Shown here piece after piece: positions 11,832-23,958 of a stretch of DNA of 64,000 nt. Within the stretch, counting starts at the first letter, position 1. Each line of letters starts with the position of its first letter. This stretch comes from Paraspadella gotoi (Eukaryota; Chaetognatha), in the NCBI GenBank assembly GCA_051294375.1, contig CM119267.1:367523-431522 (forward strand), read 5' to 3'. The notes beneath the pieces were generated by a model, which searched no databases, was not told where the DNA came from, and was given only the letters and a program-made list of their open reading frames with translations. The position numbers and the translations under genes are program-made.

Positions 11832-12108
11832 CTTTTCGAAAATCGACCGAGAAAATTGAAAAAGAAAGAACAGGATGTGAAGGAAATGAATGGTGGCCGA
11901 TAAGAGAAATTTCTGGCAGAGTTCAAATGGGAGGATCTGAAAAAGAACTTAAGCGTTGGACCCCTTAGGCTGAGGAATTATTAAAATTATTAAAAATTTA
12001 TGTTGGGATTATCGTGGAATTCTGGCTGGCACGGTGGCGTCAGATGAGAAGAGAAAATCCGTATTTCCCCCATTAAAATTTCCACTTGTTTAAAGATCCA
12101 CCTCCTAC

Positions 12109-13210
12109 CATACGGTAACGCTTATCGACCGGCATTGTCCCTGCAAAAGCGGAAATATTGCAGAATTATGTGAATGATGCCTTAAAGGTGAAATCATAAA
12201 GTGAAGTTCACCGACTCAAGGTACATAGCTAACCCACATATTGTCATAGCCATATACTAATCCTATCACTTGTGAAACCAAATTGAAACATCGATCTACC
12301 ATTGTATTACCGGTCTCAAAACAGCTGATTGAGGTCCCGGGCTTACCGAATTGGGTTTGATGGATGAGTTACTTGACAATTGTGTCAAAGTCAAGGTCAT
12401 ATCTACATTGGGACTGCTCGAATTATTTCTGGCAGCTCCCAATACACAAGGATCACAAGACATTGAGTGCATTTTTGCACAGTTCTAAGATCTTTGTTTT
12501 TTCTGCGGTTACGCTATGGGAAATGAAATCTGCACCGCAAGACGCTCAGGAAAGTGTCTAAATTTTATCTGCAAAAAGATGCCCCTTGCTTTGTTTCGTA
12601 TCGATATGACTACGCAGTCGCGTTATGGACCATCAGTCCCATTGGATGACCTCCCGAAGAATTTTTTGCCACTTATGAGTCAATTTTAATATGAATTTTT
12701 TAATCCTGCCTAAAGTTTCGCTTGCCTTTTCGCAGCCAAACAATTTCTAGGTATGCAGTCGTCTTATAGACTATTCATCGCATTCCTTCTCACAAAACAC
12801 GTACCTTACGGAACCTACAACCTCTCTACTGATAAAGCTACGTATGAAAATCTTCCTTGGTAGCTAAGTTGAGCATGTACCTCATAAATCTAATTTGAGG
12901 TGAGGCAAGCCAACCATTACCTGCGATGGCGAAAAGTTCTGTCCGCCTTTAATGGACTTGATGTTGAAGAAAAGGCTTTTCATCGCTGCATCGACATTCT
13001 TTTTAGGACAGCAAAACAGGGTTTTACGCGCCCTATAGAAGGTGGTGATTACGTACTGTTCACTTTGATTGCCAGTAAAAATGCTCTTGGTTCTGTCTTG
13101 TGCCAATTTGGCCAGCTGCCATCTGAACACGAGATTTTGGCTGGAGCTCCGCCGAACGACAAAAAGGATGATATCTCTTTGCAATACTTTTCTAGGCTTT
13201 TACCCTAGTG
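12109..13210 (+). pseudogene. Degenerate Gypsy-type LTR retrotransposon RT/RNase H
   Basis: Frame-broken reverse transcriptase pieces on the plus strand. Near 12140-12180 the word AEILQNYVNDALK matches the RT start region. At 12400-12550 CSNYFWQLPIHKDHKTLSAF followed by KSAPQ is the motif A/B region of Gypsy RTs, with the usual DLKSGY-like Asp preserved as DCSNYF. At 12900-13208 an intact 102-codon frame resembles the RT-RNase H junction: AFNGLDVEEKAF, then YVLFT and SKNALGSVLCQ, where the catalytic Asp of the expected TDAS is replaced by IAS, and YFSRLLP. LTRs, protease and integrase were not found. A dead fragment. Confidence 0.75.
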
Positions 13211-14085
13211 ACGTCCTTCTACCAATCTATCTCAAGGAGTTGTTCTCCTCGTCAGGAGAGTTATGAAGGCATTTCCGCCACTATTAGTCGGCAGTCCTGT
13301 TCATGTATGTTTGTGGATAGCCGTATTTGTCTCCACTGGGTTAGTATGACATTTCTTAAGGAAGTGTGCAAGAGCAATGCGCCTTATCCAGGATTTCGAT
13401 ATCATGGTACGTTTTATCCCCTCCTTTCTAAATTGCAGCTGACCAACTTACGCGTCAGTTGCTTCATACGATGCGCCGGACATCCGCCTATAACCGGAAT
13501 GTTTTTTGCGACATCGTCATTTATAACTCACTAGGATGTTGTTCCAACCCTCAATCTTCTTTCTCAAGTGACAAAAAGGAAAAGCAATGAACCTATACTT
13601 TTAGGGAGGAAAAAAGGGGCCCTTTGGCTAACTTAACAATAAAGAAATAAATTTACCCTTCCCCTGAAGAGAAAATATGTTTGGGAAACGATGCCAATCA
13701 CTACTCACTATTACTGGCAAGATCAACATGTAGAACCACATGTTGGGTGATCCTTACCCCCCTGTTCCCACTTGGTGATAAAAACGGGCGTCTAACTAGA
13801 CGTTAAAACTCACGGAGCCTATATTATGTAAACGTATTGAAATTGCAGGCCCTTGCTATGTACGTTACACGACAGCCAACAGATGCATGCGCATTGCACC
13901 TGTTGCTGTTGACTTATTACATTTCTATAAACGGACTAGAGCCCCATACAAAAAAGGAAGTAAAACGAAAACGTAAATTCTGACTCCTGAAAACGATTTT
14001 GATTCTGATTTCATATGAAAAAGAGAGAGCACAAATTGTCTCTTCTTGATGAGTTACTCGCGCGGGTATTTCTGTTTTGGAGGAT
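13211..14085. other. Intergenic or decayed retroelement tail
   Basis: Short frames to about 13530 may be residual retrotransposon sequence, but no domain is recognisable. 13550-14085 shows no gene or repeat. Confidence 0.4.
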
Positions 14086-14090
14086 AAATG

Positions 14091-14477
14091 ATGATACAAA
14101 GGTATCATCTCCCTGAACTCCAAGACCCATATCGGCCAAATAAAGCTTTTACAGTCGACTTCTCCTCCATAGTTAAAATTGGAGGAAATGGTTGTGACCC
14201 GTCTACAGTACCTGATAAAATGAGAGTCTTTGCCTTAGACTCAACAGATCTTACCATTGAAAAACCATCTTACGTTTGTTCAAATACAACGTCCAAAACG
14301 TTCTATACTAGAAATTTTTATAAAAGAAAGGAGTCACAGACACACTTGTACTTGGTCGATAAGGACTACCTAATTGAACTCGATGAAAATCATGAAATTA
14401 TTGGCACTTGCTCTGCCTCAAACACATTTAAACTGATGGCTATAAAATACTACTCACCAGGATGCACAGATAATTAA
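14091..14477 (+). CDS. Unidentified 128-129 aa ORF
   Basis: An intact ATG-to-TAA frame of normal amino-acid composition, unlike the repeat-derived frames elsewhere. There are two adjacent ATGs (14088, 14091) with an in-frame TAA directly upstream. The translation is mixed polar and hydrophobic, with cysteines spread along its length (GCDPS, VCSN, TCSAS, GCTDN), no N-terminal signal and no membrane segment. It follows the Gypsy relic by less than 1 kb, so it may be a retroelement ORF, or it may be a single-exon host gene. No family recognised. Confidence 0.4.
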   Translation: MIQRYHLPELQDPYRPNKAFTVDFSSIVKIGGNGCDPSTVPDKMRVFALDSTDLTIEKPSYVCSNTTSKTFYTRNFYKRKESQTHLYLVDKDYLIELDENHEIIGTCSASNTFKLMAIKYYSPGCTDN

Positions 14478-15483
14478 AGGAACAAATTAGACAATTGCAT
14501 GTCTGTTATTAGTTTAATATTAAACAGACTATTAAAGAGGCGCCCTCTAAGCATGCTCCCTGCGGCCTCGCAGATGCTCTCTTCTGATCCTTTTGGGCCC
14601 TCTGCTAGATCTTCAGGAGCTTGGCGTTCCTCCGCCTGTTACGTAATGAGTATGGAGATCATTTTTCGGAGGGGAATGTTTTTTGTTTCCCACTCGGAAG
14701 TGCCTCTTCCGGAAGAGGAGCAAGTTTCTTAAAACTATTCGAATCTCATGGTTCTTTGGGATTGTGTAGTAGTAGATGGAAAATGTGTTACACAAAGGAA
14801 CATCGATCGTAAATTCTCGATGCCTCGGGCGTAAAGTGAGACAAAGTAACTATACTAGCAAGCATCAAGCTTATTCGAACGACTCAATCAAATTTGCTTG
14901 ATTCGTATTTTAAAACTATTAGATAATGAACCAAAACTTTGCCAAATTGGGCAAAGTATTTGAAAAGGTGGAGTTCAAATTAAAATGAACTCTTCGATCT
15001 CTCTTAACGGCCGAAGTCCATTTTCAAGTACTCGACCGTCACCCGACTGAAAATGTTTATCTCCGGATCTGGATATGTTCGAAGGGAAAAACTCCCGTTC
15101 GAAGATGAGTTTCGAATCAGCTGCTTAAAAATGCATAAGAAATTCGGCTAGCTGCGTTTACGCGAATCTTGTCTCTTACAAAATTATGCGAAACCCGTCA
15201 GATAATAAAGGCATTGAAAATGGAAATGAAATTGTTTTTCGTAACGGATGTCTTTGCGGTGAACATGAAAATAAAAAAAATTACAACAGAAAGTTGTTAC
15301 CGCTTATCAAGTTTCTAGATCGAGTGGGCAACAGGAATTTATAAATTAAAACATTATAAATAATGATGTTTTATTGTTGCCTATTTGCCAATTAATTCGA
15401 TCAACATCTCACTTCAGAACAAGCAAGAGATTGATTCGGGAAAATACAATAAATAATTTTACCTTTTGTTTATTTTTTGCCAG
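14478..15483. other. Intergenic, no gene supported
   Basis: Overlapping short frames at 14499-14812 lie in different phases with no recognisable motif. The rest is AT-rich. At the right edge a pyrimidine-rich stretch ends in TTTTTTGCCAG at 15483, a good splice acceptor for the candidate exon below. Confidence 0.4.
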
Positions 15484-15726
15484 ACTTCTTTCGGGGCAAG
15501 GAAACACCGGTTTCGCGTCAACTTGGGGTTGTACGAATGCCTATTGCGTCCATTGGCCGCACTCGCACGGTTCTTTGAGACTTCACTCCTTCCTTCGATG
15601 GTGGACAACGACGTCTGTCTTCTGGCGCGACGTTTCCGACATTTTGTCGAAATCCTGCGTAATAACCACGCAGCAGAGTATAAAGCTATCTACTTCTCGG
15701 TGGTGGTTAATGATTTTAAGCAATAG
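15484..15726 (+). CDS. Candidate 3'-terminal exon, unidentified protein
   Basis: After an acceptor with a T-rich tract and CAG, an open frame of 80 codons runs to TAG at 15724-15726. It is GC-richer than its flanks and favours C/G at third positions, like the two confident genes of this window. The translation is helical and hydrophobic/basic (GLYECLLRPLAALARFF, CLLARRFRHFVEILRNN), resembling an alpha-helical repeat or globular C-terminus. An overlapping frame is also open for 122 codons but has poorer composition. No family recognised. If a donor within the last codons (GTGGTGG) is used, the gene could continue into the exon-like segments at 16.2-16.7 kb. Confidence 0.4.
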   Translation, partial: TSFGARKHRFRVNLGLYECLLRPLAALARFFETSLLPSMVDNDVCLLARRFRHFVEILRNNHAAEYKAIYFSVVVNDFKQ

Positions 15727-16230
15727 ACTTGGATTCCGTTAATATTTAGAGAAATTTAAAAGAAGTAGTTCAAATTAGCGGGACAATCTTTTCCGCATGG
15801 TTCCCATAGTTACTATGTCACTAATTCCACGATACAAAATTTTGGAATGGGCAAAGCTTCATCGAAGCTGGTCGTCGCTAGTAGATAGTCTACTCCGAAA
15901 CTCTTTCACGAGTCTCACACTGCCACGTCAAACCACAGTTGTTTCCTTATCCAAGAAGTTCGGGTACAGCCTTTAGCGCGCAGCTGTACGAGCGGGACGC
16001 CGCTTCATTCTGAACCCTGGAGTAGCGATCTTTTGCGAAAATCTTGACTGGCTGGGTTGAATCTCTTGAGTCTGATGACTTCTCGCCTAAATATGTATCG
16101 GTTTTGGGTGACGATAAGAAATTTCATTTCTTGTTAAATGATCATTTTATGAATTTTTAGAGGCGTGTGTTATGTATAGTATACAGATTTAAATAAAAAT
16201 TTCATTATTCAAAAACTAAATAAACAATAG

Positions 16231-16436
16231 ACCTTTCGAGATTTAATTTTACAATAAATCCTGGATTCAATTCCAATCATGTTCGATTGCCTTTGTTTAA
16301 CATTGTTTCCTTACGAATTATCGATGACGAACCCGATTTCGTGCACTTCGGTATGAGCGATGGCTTGAGTTTTGGAACGGAGGAAGACCCTCTGTCCCAA
16401 GCAGCAACAGATTGGAACGCAAAGATGGAATTTGCT
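16231..16436 (+). CDS. Candidate exon, unidentified protein
   Basis: An open plus-strand segment between a possible AATAG acceptor (AG at 16229-16230) and a possible GT at 16437. The translation looks protein-like (LPLFNIVSLRIIDDEPDFVH, then FGMSDGLSFGTEEDPLSQ) and acidic. It has no ATG of its own and must belong to a spliced gene if real. The donor is weak, and the phases of this and the next candidate exon do not match as read, so at least one boundary is wrong. Confidence 0.3.
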
Positions 16437-16594
16437 GTCTCAACTGAAATTGATAAAAACCAATATATTAATCAACCTTATTACTATTCTCTTATTATAT
16501 AAAAACAATATTAAGCCAATTGTTCCTATACTTTGTGAGATTTTTACTCATCAAATTAATCAATTGTTTACTCACCACAATGTTGAAAACTGAG

Positions 16595-16745
16595 AACTAC
16601 CCATCGGATCGCCAGTAGTGCTGAGCACGTCGATAGTGACGCGACGGACCATGAAGACCCATCGTTGATCGGGTTTGACACGTTCCCAGACTGCCATGCC
16701 GATTCACTTCGATCAAACAGCGATGACCAGCTGTCCAACCAGTTG
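16595..16745 (+). CDS. Candidate exon, Ser/Asp/His-rich
   Basis: A plus-strand open segment ending at a strong donor (TTG|GTGAGC at 16746). The translation contains TTHRIASSAEHVDSDATDHE and a C-terminal SLRSNSDDQLSNQL. Hydrophilic, perhaps disordered. The acceptor (ACTGAG, AG at 16593-16594) is only fair. A 61-codon minus-strand frame covers the same region but is judged a shadow. Confidence 0.3.
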
Positions 16746-16899
16746 GTGAGCAATTTCTAATGGGCTGGCGTGACCTAAAATAAAATATAAAATCAATTAA
16801 TAAGAAAACTAATAAAAACAGATATAAATATTACATTAAAACACGCTTTAAGTTTGGTAGAGAAACTTATAAAAAAAAAATATTTTTTAACATAACTAA

Positions 16900-17336
16900 C
16901 TTTTTACGGGCGCATCTCGATATCGTCTCCAGGCTCAGACCCCGGTGTATGTTCCAAACACACCTGGCGTTTGAACCACGGCATGACGCAACGCCAGGGT
17001 GAAGGCTTCCACCCAAATCTTCACCCGGAAACGTAAAACCAAAAAACTGAAAAAAAGTCATACGCTACAGCCGCTCCCAATAGAAACAAAAAGGTTTCTC
17101 TACGAATCCCAAGGCGTGGACCTTTGACCGCCTCGCCGACTCGAGGACCGAATCGGAGACACGGTCGAAAGGTTGCGGTTAAAAAGACCGCCGTTCCCAT
17201 TTGAGGTCGTCCACTGCTGCACAGGTCCGAATTCGAGAATTGCGGATGACTGCACAGCAAGTTCAGCTTCCCCGCTGAGTCCAGCGTTCTGTGGCGATCG
17301 AAGCAGCGAAGTGGCAAAAGTGATAAATGAAATCAT
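16900..17336 (+). other. GC-rich segment, possible further exons broken by indels
   Basis: A local GC-rich patch in AT-rich surroundings. On the plus strand, three frames in succession look coding (IPRRGPLTASPTRGPNRRHG, then FEVVHCCTGPNSRIADDC running on to about 17355), with a frame change near 17200. A TAG/CAG-type acceptor precedes it at about 17062-17070. Minus-strand frames are also open. I cannot decide between decayed exon, real exon with indels, or chance. Confidence 0.25.
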
Positions 17337-17579
17337 TTTGTTGTTTATTTTTCCTTAAGTTTAGAGAAATTATGAAAATTCTTAGTTCTATTCTAATTTC
17401 GTGCTGTCGAAAGCGAGAAATAATTTAATTCTTGTTTACCATTTTGGTTTCGAGTTTTTGGCGGAGATATCTTTATTCGATTTGTGGAAGTTCGATTGAA
17501 CGAATATCCTTTCGTTTCGCTTTAATAGTTAGCAATGACGATTGGAATTCAGAGCCCGAGCTAGTCCAGGTTGTTAGGA

Positions 17580-17695
17580 GACGTGTAATCTCTTCTCCTC
17601 TTCTCTCTTTTCCTCTCCCTATTTTCCTCTCTCTCTCCCTCTCTCCCTCCCTCTCTTTGGCTCTGGACAGGAGAGAGAGCCTCTCCCCCTGACAT
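17580..17695. repeat. CT-rich simple repeat
   Basis: Short CT/CCT-rich stretch with no coding role seen. Confidence 0.6.
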
Positions 17696-17934
17696 ACTCG
17701 TCTGGTCCGGCGCCGGTGAAGGAGGCGTGGTTGCACGTTTCCGGCCAAAGACGCGGAAAATTAACGCGAAAATTATGAGGCGCTCTTCGGTCGTTGTTGT
17801 CGTTGTCGTTGTTGTTGTTGTCGTTTTGTTGTCGTTGTTTCATATAATTTGATTAAGTGTTTAGCTTCGACGCCCTAATTAGGTCTTCGCGATTCTTAAT
17901 GCTCTTTCGTTGTTGCTTGGTTGAGGTTTATCAG

Positions 17935-18705
17935 TGGGAAAAAGTATGAGGGAGGGAGAGAGGGAGGGGAGGAAGAGGAGGAGGAAACAGAAGGTGGAGG
18001 ACGGAGTAGAGAAGTGGGAGGGAGCAGGAGGGCAGGAGAAGGGCGTGATGTGAGAGGAGAGCGATGGCGGAGGAACGAGGAGTGGGTGGGGAGAAAAGAA
18101 GAGAGGAGAGGAGGAACGGAAGAAAGAGGAGAGGAGATAGAAGAGGAGGAAGAAGAGGAAGGAAGAGAGGGAGGAGGGGAGCGGAAAAAGAACGACGGCG
18201 GGAGGAGGAATGGGGGAAGTGAGGAGAAGGTTGGGGTGGAGAAGAAGGATTCGAGAGTAGAGAGTGGGAGGGCGTGCAGAAGGGCGAGGGAATCAAGGGA
18301 GAGCAGAGACGAGGGGCGAGACAGAGGGAGGAAGGGGAGAGAGAAAGGGAGCGTGAGGACAGGAGGGAGGAATGGTGGACAGAGAGGAGGAAGAGGAGGC
18401 GAGGAGGGAGGAAGAGAGGAAGGGCGAGGGAGGAAGGGAGAGAGGGAGAAGGGAAGGAACATTAGGGAGGAAGGGAAGGAGGGAAGAGGAAAGAGAGGAA
18501 GGCGAGGGGAGGAAGGGCAGAGGAGAGAAGAGGGAAGGGGAGGAGAGGGAGAGCAGGAGAAAAGTGGAGGTGAGAGGAGAAGGGAAGGAGAGAGGGAGGA
18601 AGGGAGAAGAGAAAGAGGAAGAAGGGAGGAAGGGAAGGAGAGAGGAGGAAGGGGAGAGAGTGAAGGGAAGGGAGAGAGGGAGGAAGGGGAGGAAGTCCAC
18701 TTCTA
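17935..18705. repeat. About 770-bp polypurine (GGGAGGAAG)n-like tract
   Basis: The plus strand is almost pure G and A for more than 700 bp, with only scattered pyrimidines. Units such as GGGAGGAAGG recur without strict period. Long frames on both strands (Glu/Arg/Gly-rich plus, Ser/Pro/Leu-rich minus) are consequences of composition and are not called as genes. Confidence 0.85.
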
Positions 18706-18884
18706 TCGCCTCTAATGGATGAAGACGTAAAGTCGTCATAGATTTACATCAAATTTTTTTTCCTTTTTTTTTTCTGGCGACCGAAACGAGAAGATGAGGA
18801 GGTGAATGTTAATTATTGATAATGAAATTAAATAAAATTACAATTAGCCGGAAAACGGGGGGAAAAAGCGTCGTTATACTAATG

Positions 18885-19155
18885 ATCGCGGATCAACTCT
18901 ATAAATTACTTTTCGGTCGGTCTGTCTTTCGGCCGGTCGGTGGGCGGGAAAAGTCCTCAAATCTAAGGGACTCCTCGCGCCGCCTTCAGCAAATCATGAA
19001 ACTATAAAGAGTAAAAGACGGAATTTCGATGCAGTGCCTGTCATAAATAAACGAGCGAAAAAAGTTATTGTAGTCATGTCATGTCATGTAGTCATGTGAT
19101 CTCAGGGAAATAAACGTGAAAATACTGTCGCTGCGGCGCAACACATTGGATGAAC
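18885..19155 (+). mobile_element. Interspersed element family B, copy 1
   Basis: Shares with the copies at 26.9, 34.7 and 56.7 kb the order: GTCGGTC tract, GCGCCGCCTTCAG word, TGTCATAAAT, repeated ATGTCATG, GTGATC with GGGAAAT, CGTGAAAATA and a right end CTGCGGCGCAACACATTGGA. The left palindromic end is degraded here. No coding capacity, so non-autonomous. Confidence 0.75.
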
Positions 19156-19349
19156 CTATTTTGTTCAATGATGTATCACGTTGTATCTTCCCCGGTTGAA
19201 TGCGTCCAGAAACACAAGAGACCAAATTGTTATCAGTATCTAACTTGTTACTAATTTAATTCAATTCCTTGAACTTAATCGTTAATTATTATGTAACTGG
19301 GCTAACTGTACTTGACTGGAAAAAAGTCGAGAATGACAAATCATTAAAT

Positions 19350-19685
19350 CGAAAATGAGCAAACAATTCCGTATCTGCTCACGATGATCAGATGATCTGG
19401 TTTTTGTTTTTTTTTCATTAAAACTCTTTTCCACTCAAACGATTCCATCAAAACTTGATCTCCAGCTCAATCACCCATTTCCTCACCCACACACAAAATT
19501 TTCTCACCCACACACAAAATTTCAAGTCATTCGCGTGATCCACTCATGAGTTCAAAGCTGAGCCGAGACAACTGACAAACAGACGGACGGATCTGATCTA
19601 AGTAACTTACCGATAAGATTTAGGGGTAGGAGACAAATTAAATCATAGAGGCAGGAATCTGCTACAAGCAGATCCGGCTAAAAAG
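19350..19685 (-). mobile_element. Interspersed element family C, copy 1
   Basis: Minus-strand copy of the family also seen at 25.75, 30.37 and 40.1 kb. Conserved landmarks on the minus strand are ATCTGCTTGNAGCAGATTC, a GTC tetranucleotide tract (short here), ACTCATGAGTGGATC, TTGAAATTTTGTGTG, and ATTGAGCTGG. The GTGTGTGGGTGAG segment is duplicated in tandem in this copy. Confidence 0.7.
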
Positions 19686-20208
<523 letters not shown>

Positions 20209-20682
20209 CAGTTGGATTCGCCTTTTGCCACCGACGTAATTCTAGTTGAGATGAGAAATATTACTCGAATAACAAAAAATAAAAAGTTCATTGCTAATCT
20301 TAAGTAATATCAATTATGTTAATAGTTTTTTATAAACCCCATCAGATTTTTTTTTAAATTTAACTCAGTTGATTCAATTTTTTGTGTGGAATTCGTAAAA
20401 AAAAAATTTAAATGAAAAAATTTTTTAATGAATTTGACGTCAATGAAAAATATTCCTTTTTTATTAATTTTTTTTGAAAAAAAATTCAAACTTTGAAAAT
20501 TTTTTTTTTTATTCGTACATTTTTAATTCTTCGCATTTTTTGCTAAGAATCTCTAACTCGAAATTTATTCAGTAGTTTACTTATTTTTTCTCTACTCTTT
20601 TTTTAAATTTCTTTTTTACCTTTTTCCTTTATTCTCCTTTTTTTCTTTTTTCTTTTCCTTTCCTTATACTTCTTTCCTCTGT

Positions 20683-20955
20683 GGATAAGGCTCTAAGTAT
20701 GCTGAAGATGACTATACGCAACTTTTTTAACCCTTCTAGAAGCCATGGAACGGTTCCTGGGTTTGGAACCAGGCTTGAGGGTTTTCCAGTCCCCCAAGGC
20801 GGGTTACGGGCGTCCTCACGCTTCCCGCAGGGTAGGAACCTGGTACCTAGAGGTCATGAGCTGATGGCTTTACCCAATGAGCCACCGGGTCACGACCGAA
20901 GGTGTCATGCTTATAGGCGGTGTGAAGTTATGCGATGCCCGACTACACCTGCTTT
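20683..20955 (-). mobile_element. tRNA-derived SINE-like element, copy 1
   Basis: On the minus strand it begins near GCATAACTTCACACCGCC and continues GTCGTGACCCGGTGGCTCATTGG. The A-box-like word TGGCTCATTGG is at 20874-20884 and fits TRGYNNANNNG. The B-box position GGTTCCTACC is at 20831-20840, one mutation from consensus. Related copies lie at 24.1, 29.2 and 57.4 kb in both orientations. The non-tRNA body includes CCTGGTTCCAAACCCAGG and ends CTTATCCAC. Confidence 0.75.
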
Positions 20956-21160
20956 TTTCACTTTTTCTTTCCTTTTACTTCTTTCCTCCTTTTTTCACTT
21001 TTTCTTTCCTTCTTTCCTTTTTCTTTCCTTTTTCTTCTTTCCTCCTTTTTTCACTTTTTATTTTCTTCTTTCCTTTTTCTTCTTTCCTCCTTTTTTCACT
21101 TTTTATTTTCTTCTTTCCTTTTTCTTTCCTTTTTCTTCTTTCCTCCTTTTTTCACTACTA
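20956..21160. repeat. Pyrimidine minisatellite (TTTCCTCCTTTTTTCACTTT)
   Basis: The phrase CTTCTTTCCTCCTTTTTTCACT recurs five times at about 35-65 bp spacing. Phe/Ser/Leu frames are repeat-derived. Confidence 0.75.
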
Positions 21161-21234
21161 CGTGGGACGGCGGTGATTTCACGTTCAGCCTCTGAAAAAA
21201 AATCGCGGAGAGGGAATCATTACTGAAATGTGAG

Positions 21235-21960
21235 AAGGTGGGAGAAAGAGACAGAGAGAGAGAGAGTGGGAGAGACGAGTGGCGAGAAGCAGAGAGAGAC
21301 GTTGAGAGAAAGAGTGGAGAGAGAAGGNNNNNNNNNNNNNNNNNNNNNNNNNNNNNNNNNNNNNNNNNNNNNNNNNNNNNNNNNNNNNNNNNNNNNNNNN
21401 NNNNNNNNNNNNNNNNNNNNNNNNNNNNNNNNNNNGGAGAGAGAGAGGGAGAAAGGGAGAGAGAAAGAGTGTTAGAGAGAGAGAGAGGGAGACGGATGAA
21501 AGAGGATAAAACCCATTGGAGGAGGAAGAAGAGGAGAGAGACTAAACTAGAGGGCGCGCCTGAGAATTTTAAATTATCCCGCGAAAATTTGAATTTCAAT
21601 TCTCGACGTCGAGAAAAAAAGTGTGGGAAGCAAAAGGAAAGAAGGAGGAAGAGGAGGAAGAGGAGGNNNNNNNNNNNNNNNNNNNNNNNNNNNNNNNNNN
21701 NNNNNNNNNNNNNNNNNNNNNNNNNNNNNNNNNNNNNNNNNNNNNNNNNNNNNNNNNNNNNNNNNNNNNNNNNNNNNNNNNNNNNNNNNNNNNNNNNNNN
21801 NNNNNNNNNNNNNNNNNNNNNNNNNNNNNNNNNNNNNNNNNNNNNNNNNNNNNAGGAGGAAGAAGAGGAGGAGGAGGAAGAGGAGGAGAAAGAGGAGGAT
21901 GGAGAGGATGAGGAGGAAGAGAAGGAAGAAGATGAGGAAGTTAATATCGAAGGCGATGAG
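21235..21960. repeat. GA / GGA microsatellite block with two gaps
   Basis: GA and GGAA-type purine repeats flank N runs at 21328-21435 and 21667-21853. The segment at 21540-21610 is the only non-repetitive part. Confidence 0.85.
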
Positions 21961-22345
21961 TAAAACTATTAAGCAAGAAGATTTCAAAGGCGGAAAAGGA
22001 TTTTTTCCCACCAAAACTGATATCGACATAAATGAGTTTACGTCTTTTTTTGAACTCATCTCTGACCCATTTGACCTATGACGTTTGACCTCTGATTCAC
22101 TGACCTTTGACAATTTAACTTTCTGACATCTGATTCATTGACCACTGACGTTTGTCCTTATTATACAATATTTTTTTATTTAATCGAAAAGATAAGTGAG
22201 TCTGAAAATAATAAGAAATCTGAGGAAGGAAGGGAAAGGTCGATGTTTCGTGGCCGGATTAGATAGCAGACAAGCCCTGCCAAATTATGGAAGAAACGTG
22301 AGAGAATAATAAACTGACATTTTGAGAGCGAGGCTTTCTTAATCT
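21961..22345. other. Intergenic; clustered TGACC/TTGACC words at about 22065-22155
   Basis: Ten or so TGACC, TGACCT and TGACG words occur within 95 bp at irregular 8-14 bp spacing. This may be a decayed minisatellite or a cluster of nuclear-receptor half-site-like words. No gene seen. Confidence 0.45.
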
Positions 22346-22349
22346 AGTT

Positions 22350-22893
22350 GTTGTTGTTGTTGGTGGTGTTGGTGTTGTTGTTGTTGTTGTTGTTGTTTTC
22401 AATCTTTTGGCTTTTTACGCTCTCCTTTTCTATTTCTCTTCTTTCTCTCAAGCTCTCTCTCTCTCTCTCTCTCNNNNNNNNNNNNNNNNNNNNNNNNNNN
22501 NNNNNNNNNNNNNNNNNNNNNNNNNNNNNNNNNNNNNNNNNNNNNNNNNNNNNNNNNNNNNNNNNNNNNNNNNNNNNNNNNNNNNNNNNNNNNNNNNNNN
22601 NNNNNNNNNNNNNNNNNNNNNNNNNNNNNNNNNNNNNNNNNNNNNNNNNNNNNNNNNNNNNNNNNNNNNNNNNNNNNNNNNNNNNNNNNNNNNNNNNNNN
22701 NNNNNNNNNNNNNNNNNNNNNNNNNNNNNNNNNNNNNNNNNNNNNNNNNNNNNNNNNNNNNNNNNNNNNNNNNNNNNNNNNNNNNNNNNNNNNNNNNNNN
22801 NNNNNNNNNNNNNNNNNNNNNNNNNNNNNNNNNNNNNNNNNNNNNNNNNNNNNNNNNNNNNNNNNNNNNNNNNNNNNNNNNTCTCTCTTTCAA
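22350..22893. repeat. (GTT)n then (CT)n microsatellite with a 408-N gap
   Basis: GTT/GGT repeats at 22350-22396 and a CT run leading into the gap at 22474-22881, with CT emerging on the other side. Confidence 0.85.
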
Positions 22894-23910
22894 TTTCTTT
22901 CTATAATTGACGAACTACATATCAGAACTAGTAAGTAGCAACTCCAATTATCAGAAAAATCAAAATATGTATGAAAGATTTTGTGACCTCGCGTCCGGTC
23001 ATTTTTCCCTGGTCATTTAGTTGACCTTTTCAGTCCAGTCTTTTCTCCTTGCTCCATGTTAAAGTCAGTTCAACCTCCGACCGACGAATCGAAAGAGCGA
23101 CCCTCGAGGAATAGAAAATAATAAACATTTCCTACAATGTATTTTATATGACCGTTTATATACAAATATTGAGATAAGGAGAAGAGGAAGAGGAGGAGGA
23201 GGAGGAGGAGAAGAAGAAGGAGGAAGAGGAAGAGGAGGAGGAGGAAAAACGAAGTACTTAATGTCTCATATGAATCGCTAATGACAGAAAATTCAGGTTT
23301 TTTTTCAATTCTTTACCTGAAAAAAAAATAAGTTTTTTGAGGGAAAAACCAAAAGAAAAAAGTTTTACTTGTGAAAACCCAATCACTCCATGGGAATTTA
23401 TTAACAGACGACCCGACGGACTCGATGACGATGACGACGACAACAGACCGACCGGGAAGACGACGACGGACGACGAAGGTCAACTTTTGAAATCAGGAAG
23501 AAAAAAGAATTCTCATCGGCTGGGATAAAAGGGAAGAGAGAGAGAGTGTTGAGAGAGAGACGATGAGATGGAGAGAGAGATGAGAGAGGAGAGGGGGGGT
23601 GGTTCTGCTTCATTTATTTTTTCATTTTCTCTTTTCTCTCTCTCACCAATTTTAACGATAAACATCTTTTCCTTTCCATTAAACTAATCATAACTAATTG
23701 CTATTTAATAAACACTATTAAAAACCAAGAAACATTACAATTTAAAAAGTTAATTTATAAATAAAACTTTTATAAAAGCATAAAATTGCAATTTAAGATT
23801 ATTGCTTTCACCAGGAAATTCCTTTCCCCGACTCAAACCATAAACCTGAACGCGTGAGAAAGAAAAAATATGGAAACCACGAAAAAAGGGAGGAACGATT
23901 ATGTGCCTTA

Positions 23911-23958
<48 letters not shown>

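Noticed and set aside
17896-18739. Long Glu/Arg-rich and Ser/Pro/Leu-rich frames on both strands
   Set aside because: A pure purine strand lacks most stop codons on either strand. The translations are low complexity.
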